In this document: in pieces, positions 6,464 to 12,321 of the stretch
Numbering within the stretch: the stretch's first letter is position 1
How the letters are laid out: the number at the start of each line of letters is the position of its first letter
DNA from: an uncultured Eubacterium sp.
GTDB lineage: Bacteria; Bacillota; Clostridia; Lachnospirales; Lachnospiraceae
DNA: 13,858 nucleotides
Reading direction: 5' to 3'
NCBI GenBank assembly: GCA_937915825.1
Contig: CALGGT010000102.1
Span: 1 to 13,858, forward strand
The notes under the pieces: generated by a model
What the model saw: the letters and a program-made list of their open reading frames with translations, nothing else
Databases searched by the model: none
Told to the model about the DNA's origin: nothing
Program-made: the position numbers and the translations under genes

Positions 6464-6492
6464 TTGCATTCCGTTTGAAATCATGGTATAAT
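6464..6492 (+). promoter_or_regulatory. Extended -10 promoter of the M16-M16-lgt operon
   Basis: TTGCAT (-35, 6464-6469), a 17-nt spacer and a perfect TATAAT (-10, 6487-6492) preceded by TGG, an extended -10. The ribosome binding site AAAGGAG at 6501-6507 follows closely, so the 5' untranslated leader is very short. Confidence 0.85.
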
Positions 6493-6515
6493 AGTAGGGT
6501 AAAGGAGTGATGAAC

Positions 6516-7799
6516 TTGAAAGAAACCACAATTTCACTCGGCGAGGGCATGGAATTACACACCATATTCGAGCCGAAATTCAAGACCAATAACATCAGAA
6601 TCATGTTGTTAGTGCCGGTAATTCCGGAGAAAAATTCCGCCTATTCGCTGGCAATATCGCTGTTGACGGAATCGAACCGCAAATATCCGGACAATTCCGC
6701 CATGACGGTGAAACTCGACACCATGTACGGCGCAAGTTTAGGCAGTTCCATGAGCCTGAATGGCAGAGTGATGCAGTTATCCATTTCGGGGGGAACGATT
6801 GCGAACCGCTACGCACTGAACGGAGAAGATTTGCTTTCCGACCTCACGGAATTGATGCTTGACTGCATTTTCGACCCGAACGCAGAAAACGGCGCATTTA
6901 ACGAATCAGAATTCAAGATTGAGCAGAAAGAATTGCTAGATGCCATTCAAGCCGAAATCAACCAGAAGCGCACCTATGCTTTAATTCGTGCAAGACGGAC
7001 GGCATTTGAAGGCGAGCCGGATGCATACCCATCCTACGGCACAAAAGAGGATGCATTGAAACTAACTCCCGAAAGCGTATATCAGGCATTTCAGGAGATG
7101 TTGAAACGTGCAGTCATCCAGATTTATCTTGTCACCCCACAAGAAGACGTGACCGCCACAGTCGAACAACTCCGGAACGCATTCAATCAGATTCCGGACA
7201 GAAAGCCCGAACCATTGTTATTTGATTGCCCCAGCCCCTTGAAAGAAAAGACGGTTGAAATCGTTGAACCCATGGATGTGGTACAATCCAAATTGGTAAT
7301 GGCATTCAAGGCGGAAACGGTAGATTTCTACGCATTGAAGCTGTTTAGTGCGATGTTTGGGGGCTTGCCTGTGTCAATGCTGTTTGCGAATGTCCGTGAG
7401 AAGATGAGCCTTTGTTACTATTGTGCAAGCCGTGTACTGTATGGGAAAAATACGCTGATTGTCGATAGTGGTGTTGAACTGGCGAACGCACAAAAGACCC
7501 GTGAAGCCATTCTGGAACAGTTGGAATTGATGCAGAAAGGCGAATTTCCGGACGAACTTCTCGAAAATGCGAAAACGGCTATGGTTGGCGCACTCCGCAG
7601 TATTGGCGACACCCCGATTTCGTGCATTTCGGAATCTTACGAACGATTTTTCACAAAGGACGATTCCGACGTAGAACAGAGGGTGGAAAAATATCTTTCC
7701 TTGACAAAGAAAGAAATCGTCAGCGTTGCGAACACTTTAAAGCTGGACACGGTTTATCTCATGAAACAGGAGGAGGGCGAAACAGATGCAGAAGCATGA
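6516..7799 (+). CDS. YmfF-like M16 (insulinase/pitrilysin) family protein without zinc motif
   Basis: This is an M16-type two-lobe protein of about 427 residues. The N-terminal half includes AYSLAISLLTESNRKYP where active members carry HxxEH, so metal binding is lost. Segments MYGASLGSSMSLNG, VREKMSLCYYCASRVLYGKNT and the final SYERFFTKDDS follow the family pattern. By analogy with B. subtilis YmfF/YmfH and other M16 pairs, it is likely the inactive partner of a heterodimer with the next gene, which has the zinc motif; the substrate is unknown. Start choice: AAAGGAG ends at 6507. The ATG at 6510 is only 2 nt away and a GTG at 6507 overlaps it, whereas the TTG at 6516 has an 8-nt spacing and gives MKETTISLGEGME, so I prefer TTG. 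It overlaps the next gene by 14 nt. Confidence 0.87.
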   Translation: MKETTISLGEGMELHTIFEPKFKTNNIRIMLLVPVIPEKNSAYSLAISLLTESNRKYPDNSAMTVKLDTMYGASLGSSMSLNGRVMQLSISGGTIANRYALNGEDLLSDLTELMLDCIFDPNAENGAFNESEFKIEQKELLDAIQAEINQKRTYALIRARRTAFEGEPDAYPSYGTKEDALKLTPESVYQAFQEMLKRAVIQIYLVTPQEDVTATVEQLRNAFNQIPDRKPEPLLFDCPSPLKEKTVEIVEPMDVVQSKLVMAFKAETVDFYALKLFSAMFGGLPVSMLFANVREKMSLCYYCASRVLYGKNTLIVDSGVELANAQKTREAILEQLELMQKGEFPDELLENAKTAMVGALRSIGDTPISCISESYERFFTKDDSDVEQRVEKYLSLTKKEIVSVANTLKLDTVYLMKQEEGETDAEA

Positions 7800-9069
7800 A
7801 ACAGAAATCATCCGTTCTGAGCAAGGGGATGCACAGTGCATCCACGTCCAGCACAAAAGCGGACTGACCATTTATATCATGGAAATGGAGGGGTATCATT
7901 CTTCATTTGCATTGTTCGGGACGAAATACGGCTCTATCAATACCCGATTCAAATTGAAGGGTGAAGAGAATTATACAGAAGTTCCGGAAGGTATCGCCCA
8001 TTATTTGGAGCATAAATTATTTGAAAATGAAGACTGTGACGCATTTGAACAGTATGCCAAAACCGGAGCAATGGGCAATGCCTACACTTCATTTGACCGG
8101 ACGGCGTATTTGTTTGCGTGTTCGGAAAATTTCGGAGATTCGTTGCGAATTTTGCTCAATTTCGTGCAAAGCCCCTACTTCACGAAGGAAACCGTTGACA
8201 AGGAACAGGGCATTATTGCACAGGAAATCCGCATGAATGATGATGATGCAGGCTGGAGAGTTTTCTTCAATATGCTAAAGGCAATGTACCACAATCACCC
8301 AGTCAGAATTGACATCGCCGGAACAGTGGAAAGCATCAAGCAAATCACGGCTGAACTGCTGTACAAATGCTACAATACGTTCTACAATCTGCATAATATG
8401 GTGCTGTCAGTTGCCGGAAACGTCAAGGCGGATGAGGTATTGGCGATTTGTGACGAGTTGCTGAAACCGTGCGAAGACCAAGGGTTAGAGCAGTTATATG
8501 CCGACGAGCCGGACGACATTGTGAAGCCTTATGTCGAAGATACCTTACCAGTCGGAAAGCCCATTTTCAATTTAGGATTCAAGTTAAAGCCACAGAGCGG
8601 GAAAGAATTGGTACGTTCTGAACTGATTGCAACATCTGTATTAGATGTATTACTCGGTGCAGGTTCGCCGTTTTACCAGAAGTTACTGACAGAGGGGCTA
8701 ATCAACTCCGAATTTGACACAGATGCACCGTTCACGGGTGACGGCTATTTCGTTCTTTCCTGCGGAGGCGAAAGCGAACATCCGGAGGAAGTCCGTGACC
8801 GTATCATTGCCGAAATCGAGAGGGCGAAAAAGGAAGGTCTTGACAAGGAAGCTTTTGAGAGAAGCAAGCGTGTGCATTATGGCGACATTATCCGCTCATT
8901 GAACAGCGTGGAAGGCAATGCAAGCATGATGCTCAATGCGTATATTGCAGGAGTGAAGCCGTTCAGCACCGTGGAAGCCCTTGCCACAATCACTTATGAA
9001 GATGCACAGAAATTCCTTTGTGAACAAATCGACATCACAAAGGCAGTACTTTCTGTCGTTCATGGTTAA
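7786..9069 (+). CDS. YmfH-like M16 zinc metallopeptidase
   Basis: The 427-residue protein belongs to the M16 family. The inverted zinc motif HYLEH (H72, E75, H76) lies in GIAHYLEHKLFE, with the predicted third zinc ligand E147 in IIAQEIRMNDDD. FDRTAYLFACSENF and the C-terminal SVEGNASMMLNAYI also fit YmfH-like peptidases. It should be a cytosolic zinc endopeptidase with a clam-shell chamber formed with the YmfF-like partner encoded immediately upstream. The ATG at 7786 lies inside the end of that gene (14-nt overlap) with AGGAGG about 12 nt upstream, consistent with coupled, near-stoichiometric synthesis. The substrate is not apparent; no peptide-precursor gene is seen beside it. lgt follows 11 nt downstream. 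Confidence 0.92.
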   Translation: MQKHETEIIRSEQGDAQCIHVQHKSGLTIYIMEMEGYHSSFALFGTKYGSINTRFKLKGEENYTEVPEGIAHYLEHKLFENEDCDAFEQYAKTGAMGNAYTSFDRTAYLFACSENFGDSLRILLNFVQSPYFTKETVDKEQGIIAQEIRMNDDDAGWRVFFNMLKAMYHNHPVRIDIAGTVESIKQITAELLYKCYNTFYNLHNMVLSVAGNVKADEVLAICDELLKPCEDQGLEQLYADEPDDIVKPYVEDTLPVGKPIFNLGFKLKPQSGKELVRSELIATSVLDVLLGAGSPFYQKLLTEGLINSEFDTDAPFTGDGYFVLSCGGESEHPEEVRDRIIAEIERAKKEGLDKEAFERSKRVHYGDIIRSLNSVEGNASMMLNAYIAGVKPFSTVEALATITYEDAQKFLCEQIDITKAVLSVVHG

Positions 9070-9080
9070 GGGGCGGTCAT

Positions 9081-10133
9081 ATGTCAACAGTTGAAGAATT
9101 AGGTTATAGCAATTTAGACTATGACGAAATTGTGTTTCCTCGCCTTGGGATTGATGTACACGTCAATCCCACGGCATTCACAATTTTTGGAGTATCAATT
9201 CAGTGGTATGGAATTATCATCGTAAGCGGATTACTGCTTGCATTGTTGTTTGCATTCCGGAACATGAAACGCATCGGCATTGACCCCGACAGGGCAACGG
9301 ATGCCATTATTGGCGGAATATTGGGCGCATTAGTCGGTGCAAGAGCGTATTATGTGCTTTTGAATTGGGACGATTACAAAGGCGACTGGAAAGCCATCAT
9401 CAACACCAGAGAGGGCGGACTTGCCATTTTCGGCGGTTTGATAGGAGCTGTCATTGTTGGCGGAATTGTCTGTCACTTCCGGAAAGTCAAATTGTTGCCA
9501 ATGCTGGACATTTGCGGAGTTGGTTTTCTGATTGGTCAAGGCATTGGCAGATGGGGAAATTTCACCAATCAGGAGGCATTCGGAAAAAATACGGATTCCC
9601 TTTTCTGTATGTCCGGCGGACGAGTTCAAAGATGGATAGCCCTCAATTATAACGCAAACTTTAGTTATGATAAGGATGTCACATTAGATGCATCCTATCC
9701 GGTTCACCCCTGTTTCCTGTATGAATCGGCATGGTGTTTGTTAGGCGCAGTATTATTATTCATTGCCTTTAAGAAATTCCGCAAATTTGATGGACAAATC
9801 ATTTTAATGTACATGGTCTGGTATGGATTTGGGCGGTTTTTCATTGAGGGACTGCGCACGGATAGTCTGATGATAGGTAATCTGAGAATTTCGCAAGCAT
9901 TAGCATTATTTATCTGTATCGTAGCATTGATTTTATTGATTGTATTGTTTTCGAAGGTCAAGCGTATGGGGAGTGATTACGTCCTGTACGTTGATACGGA
10001 AGAATCAAAACAACTCCTTGCAGAAGCCGAAGAAAGAAATCAAAAACCCGAAAAAACAAAAAAATTCCCCGAAAAATCGGAAGATTCCACAGAGGAAAAC
10101 AACGAGACTGATACTAATTCAGAGAATCATTGA
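9081..10133 (+). CDS. lgt: Lgt, prolipoprotein diacylglyceryl transferase
   Basis: This is a polytopic membrane enzyme that moves diacylglycerol from phosphatidylglycerol to the lipobox cysteine of prolipoproteins. Landmarks are IQWYGIIIVSG (first helix), the Lgt signature GRWGNFTNQEAFG (R157, N160, E165), HPCFLYES and GRFFIEGLRTDSL. In the GGLAIFGGLIG segment (112-122), a phenylalanine (F117) occupies the place where E. coli Lgt has H103; an aromatic residue here is usual in many Firmicutes. At 350 residues it is longer than the typical 260-290. The excess is a charged tail after the last helix (from about 290) rich in E and K, likely cytosolic and disordered. The ATG has AAGGGG 7 nt upstream and is 11 nt after the peptidase gene. 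The substrate phosphatidylglycerol derives from the PgsA product, and a predicted lipoprotein client (828-1388) lies in the same window. Confidence 0.95.
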   Translation: MSTVEELGYSNLDYDEIVFPRLGIDVHVNPTAFTIFGVSIQWYGIIIVSGLLLALLFAFRNMKRIGIDPDRATDAIIGGILGALVGARAYYVLLNWDDYKGDWKAIINTREGGLAIFGGLIGAVIVGGIVCHFRKVKLLPMLDICGVGFLIGQGIGRWGNFTNQEAFGKNTDSLFCMSGGRVQRWIALNYNANFSYDKDVTLDASYPVHPCFLYESAWCLLGAVLLFIAFKKFRKFDGQIILMYMVWYGFGRFFIEGLRTDSLMIGNLRISQALALFICIVALILLIVLFSKVKRMGSDYVLYVDTEESKQLLAEAEERNQKPEKTKKFPEKSEDSTEENNETDTNSENH

Positions 10134-10141
10134 ATATCACC

Positions 10142-10175
10142 AAAAAAGCGACTTCCGAAAAGAAGTCGCTTTTTT
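10142..10175. terminator. Bidirectional terminator shared by lgt and tRNA-Arg
   Basis: A perfect 14-bp stem with AAAAAAGCGACTTC (10142-10155) and GAAGTCGCTTTTTT (10162-10175) around CGAAAA. T-tracts exist on both strands. It lies 8 nt after the lgt stop and 2 nt beyond the 3' end of the oppositely oriented tRNA gene. Confidence 0.92.
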
Positions 10176-10177
10176 AA

Positions 10178-10251
10178 CGTTCCCGAGGTGATTCGAACAC
10201 CCGACCTACCGCTTAGGAGGCGGTCGCTCTATCCAGCTGAGCTACGGAAAC
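10178..10251 (-). tRNA. tRNA-Arg (anticodon CCT)
   Basis: The 74-nt cloverleaf reads on the minus strand. Acceptor GTTTCCG/CGGGAAC (one G-T pair), D-arm GCTC-AGCTGGATA-GAGC, anticodon stem ACCGC/GCGGT with loop CTCCTAA giving anticodon CCT (codon AGG), and T-arm GGGTG-TTCGAAT-CACCT. The discriminator base is G. CCA is not encoded and must be added by nucleotidyltransferase. It reads codon AGG, so it is a minor arginine tRNA. Confidence 0.95.
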
Positions 10252-10263
10252 AACTACCCTTAC

Positions 10264-10292
10264 ATTATAGCACATTTTCCGGAAAAATGCAA
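10264..10292 (-). promoter_or_regulatory. Promoter of tRNA-Arg
   Basis: On the minus strand, TTGCAT (-35, 10287-10292), 17-nt spacer, perfect TATAAT (-10, 10264-10269) with an upstream TGC (extended -10). It starts 9 nt downstream of the ylbJ-like stop, so the tRNA has its own promoter. A CCGG-centred inverted repeat (TTTTCCGGAAAA) lies in the spacer. Confidence 0.85.
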
Positions 10293-10300
10293 GTCTTTTT

Positions 10301-11101
10301 TCATGATTTTATCAAATTTTCCTTTTTCATCAGCAAAACGGACATCACAAAGAGACAAATTCCGGACAGCATATTCCCCTGATAGGGTTCAGCATTGAGA
10401 TTTTGCAGAGCAGTTTGTGCCACGTCCGGAAACAATGTCAACCCCAGTTGACAAATGAAATAAGCTCCCATTGCCGACAAAATCCGCATCCCCCAAAATA
10501 GCCACCATGACAAATTTCCGTTGCAGATTGCCGAAATCTGCAAATGCACACAGATTCCCCCAAATGCCAGCAATGCCGATGCCATCGGCAACGTACCGCC
10601 CGACTGCATGAATTCCGTCACGTTGCTGACTTCCAATACACTCCGGATGAAACTGGAATATTTTGGTAACATTTCGGGAAAATAAGCCTTGATTCCTTCA
10701 AAAATGCCCATCACTCCAGCAAAAGCCGTCACCATTGCAGTGATTTTGAGCATTGCTTGTGCGGTATTTTCCACAGATTCCGTCACAAGGATGACAAACG
10801 GCTTTTTCGTCGGAATTGCTTGATTTTCTGCAATCTGTCTCATGAAAAACGGTGCTAATATCAAGTTCGGCAAACTCACCGACAGCATCACCCAAAAGCC
10901 CATGAATGGCGATAAATTCCGGCATACCGTCCCCAATAAAAAGCCTGCTCCGCATCCGAAACAAATACAAACAAATTTTCGTTCCTCCTCTTCGGAAATT
11001 TCGTCATTCATCCGCATTGCATGAACCATCTGTGCCCCGACCGGATAACCGCCAATCTGCGAAAATAATACAATTGCCAAAAATCGTATTTTCGGGAAAC
11101 G
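10301..11101 (-). pseudogene. YlbJ-like sporulation/nucleoside-recognition membrane protein, 5' end missing
   Basis: The open frame encodes FSQIGGYPVGAQMVHAMR, then EEEERKFVCICFGCGAGF and, in the C-terminal half, EVSNVTEF and FGGICVHLQISAIC. This pattern (GGYPxGA, and later GFGGxxVHxQ) marks YlbJ-like integral membrane proteins, related to Gate/nucleoside-recognition domain proteins and linked to sporulation in Bacillus. YlbJ proteins are around 400 residues. Here only about 260 remain, and the frame meets TAG at 11102-11104 just before the conserved GGYP block. The only possible early start is a TTG at 11080 without a Shine-Dalgarno. The N-terminal helices are therefore lost and it is probably nonfunctional. 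The break coincides with an inverted repeat at 11085-11111 and the start of AT-rich foreign-looking DNA. Confidence 0.7.
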
Positions 11102-11111
11102 CTAAAATACG
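11085..11111. repeat. Inverted repeat at the ylbJ break point
   Basis: CGTATTTT (11085-11092) and AAAATACG (11104-11111) pair perfectly around an 11-nt loop, with imperfect extension (AAAT on the left, TAATTT on the right). It sits where the YlbJ homology ends and could be a junction scar or an element end. Confidence 0.6.
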
Positions 11112-11135
11112 TAATTTGTCCATATCTTAATTATA

Positions 11136-11191
11136 AATTAATAAGAAAATAAAAGAATTAATAAGTAAAATTAAGAAATAGTAAGATAAAC
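11136..11191. repeat. Degenerate 20-nt tandem repeat (iteron-like)
   Basis: Two full units begin with AATTAATAAG at 11136 and 11156. A third partial unit (AAATAGTAAGATAAAC) is at 11176-11191. The units share TAAG at positions 7-10. The region is AT-rich, so chance similarity remains possible. Confidence 0.45.
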
Positions 11192-11403
11192 ATGTTTTAT
11201 TAGAAATTGTAGAATAAAATATTCTAATATTACGAAATATAGCATATATATTATTTACCTTAAAGACAAAATGCCCAAAATATCGTTAAAAACATCAAAA
11301 AGTCAAAGGAAACGGGTGGTATGATCTTCAGGAAGGATTTTTCCATATAAAACCGCAATAACAAAGCAAGTGTCTAAGAAAATGCATTTTTCCCATTCTG
11401 CTT

Positions 11404-11456
11404 ATGCAATATTTGCATATTTATATTGACAATAACGTGCAAAACATGCATACTAT
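11404..11456 (+). promoter_or_regulatory. Promoter and operator-like palindrome of the HTH-MNT gene
   Basis: A perfect TTGACA (-35, 11426-11431) is followed by a weak -10: CATACT at 11449-11454 (17-nt spacing) or TACTAT at 11451-11456 (19 nt). Just upstream is the perfect palindrome ATGCAA-TAT-TTGCAT (11404-11418). Further TGCA-containing half-sites occur in the spacer (GTGCAAAACATGCAT), and AATGCATTTT lies at about 11380. These are plausible operators for the HTH domain encoded by the gene itself. Confidence 0.6.
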
Positions 11457-11477
11457 ACACAGAAGGAAGGTGCAAAC

Positions 11478-11951
11478 ATGACTAAACTGAAAGAGATTAG
11501 AATCGCAAAACAACTGACGCAGCAGGAAGCCGCCAGGCGCCTTGGGGTTTCGCTGCGTTCTTATATTATGTATGAAAACGATAACAAGCGGGAAGATACA
11601 ATCAAGTATCGGTTTTTGCTGCAAGAGTTACAAAAAATCAATTTGGTGGATGAAGAGCACGGCATTCTCACAATAGAACAAATTACAAAAGCCTGTAAAG
11701 AAATTTTGGATGCTTACCAGGTGGAGTATTGTTATCTTTTCGGTTCCTATGCAAAAGGGAAAGCCACAGAGCGCAGCGATGTCGATCTGCTGGTTTCCAC
11801 AGAAACAACAGGACTCCGTTTTTATGAAATGGCGGAGCGATTACGGGAAGGTTTGCACAAAAAAGTGGATTTGCTGGACGCGAAGCAGCTGGTGAATAAT
11901 GAAAAGCTGATTCATGAGGTGCTAAAGGAAGGAATAAAGATTTATGGATAA
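11478..11951 (+). CDS. XRE-HTH fused to minimal nucleotidyltransferase (MntA-like antitoxin)
   Basis: The 157-residue protein has two domains. Residues 1-55 are a Cro/C1-type HTH (LKEIRIAKQLTQQEAARRLG, then SLRSYIMYENDNKR). Residues 65-157 are a minimal nucleotidyltransferase with GSYAKGKATERSDVDLL, that is GSx10DxD (G89, S90, D101, D103), and a third acidic residue in KKVDLLD (D131). MNT proteins of HEPN-MNT toxin-antitoxin pairs neutralise the partner by nucleotidylating it. The fused HTH suggests that this antitoxin also represses its own promoter, consistent with the palindromes just upstream. The ATG is preceded by AAGGAAGG. Its end overlaps the next gene by 8 nt, as expected for such a pair. 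All catalytic residues appear intact. Function is inferred from domain architecture and neighbours. Confidence 0.85.
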   Translation: MTKLKEIRIAKQLTQQEAARRLGVSLRSYIMYENDNKREDTIKYRFLLQELQKINLVDEEHGILTIEQITKACKEILDAYQVEYCYLFGSYAKGKATERSDVDLLVSTETTGLRFYEMAERLREGLHKKVDLLDAKQLVNNEKLIHEVLKEGIKIYG

Positions 11952-12225
11952 TGCGAAAAACGATTTGTACTACATAAGGAAGCTTCGGGAAGATTTGACA
12001 TTTATTGTTGCGCATGGGAAATTGGAAATGGCAGAGTATGAAGGGAATGCGGATGAGGAATATTATATGCATCTTGATGATTTCCACAAGTTGAAAATGC
12101 CGATGTCGCCTTCGGAGATGAAACAGATTGCGGATAAAGGATTTCCGTTTTTGCAGACTATGTATTCAATAAGCGAAGAGATTTGTGAAAAGTTTATTGC
12201 AGATATAAAGAAAAAGAGGTTGTAG
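11944..12225 (+). CDS. Small partner of the MNT gene; N-terminus HEPN-like but no RX4-6H motif
   Basis: The 93-residue protein starts MDNAKNDLYYIRKLREDLTF and continues IVAHGKLEMAEYEGNADEE. The first 40 or so residues resemble the first helix of HEPN toxins that accompany MNT antitoxins (NDLYYxxKIxEDLxFI). The rest (HLDDFHKLKMPMSP, SEMKQIADKGFPFLQ, EEICEKFIADIKKKRL) is unfamiliar. The HEPN ribonuclease motif RX4-6H, usually near the C-terminus, is absent, and the protein is shorter than the usual 110-140. No downstream frame restores it. It may be a truncated or rearranged toxin, or a distinct helical partner. Position (8-nt overlap with the MNT gene) still argues for a two-gene system. The family assignment is tentative; being a real gene is likely. 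Confidence 0.65.
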   Translation: MDNAKNDLYYIRKLREDLTFIVAHGKLEMAEYEGNADEEYYMHLDDFHKLKMPMSPSEMKQIADKGFPFLQTMYSISEEICEKFIADIKKKRL

Positions 12226-12270
12226 TTTATGAAAACGCTCTACTGTATACCGAATTGAGAAGGGGCGCTT

Positions 12271-12321
12271 GTGAATGTTGCAGAAACAAAGCTTAGTTTG
12301 GTTAAGTTGGAGGAATATTAA
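12271..12321 (+). CDS. Putative 16-residue upstream ORF coupled to the DUF1016 gene
   Basis: GTG at 12271 with AAGGGG 6 nt upstream opens a frame encoding MNVAETKLSLVKLEEY. Its TAA (12319-12321) shares a base with the ATG of the nuclease gene (TAATG), a classic coupling overlap. It may be a leader peptide, or the last codons of a deleted upstream gene; the same frame is closed by TGA shortly before. The peptide matches nothing I recognise. Confidence 0.35.
   Translation: MNVAETKLSLVKLEEY

Larger units (their letters stand above)
11112..11477. other. AT-rich noncoding stretch between truncated ylbJ and the accessory module
   Basis: There are no convincing genes. The base composition is much richer in A and T than the flanks. 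It holds a degenerate 20-nt tandem repeat (11136-11191), an island of mixed sequence around 11270-11400 with no recognisable feature, and, near the right end, palindromic TGCA-containing sites and the promoter of the HTH-nucleotidyltransferase gene. Confidence 0.6.

Noticed and set aside
6326..6604. A 92-codon minus-strand frame over the M16 promoter region
   Set aside because: It crosses a strong promoter, an orphan terminator and the start of the M16 gene, and lies in a different frame from the recognisable XRE remnant.
9330..9961. Antisense and alternate-frame openings within lgt
   Set aside because: Lgt motifs are unambiguous in its own frame; the others have no start signals.
11421..11624. 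Minus-strand 67-codon frame over the HTH-MNT start
   Set aside because: Antisense to a clear HTH domain and its promoter; no ribosome binding site.
12226..12320. Possible frameshifted C-terminus restoring a HEPN RX4-6H motif
   Set aside because: No frame downstream of the 93-residue protein contains such a motif, so a simple frameshift does not explain its absence.
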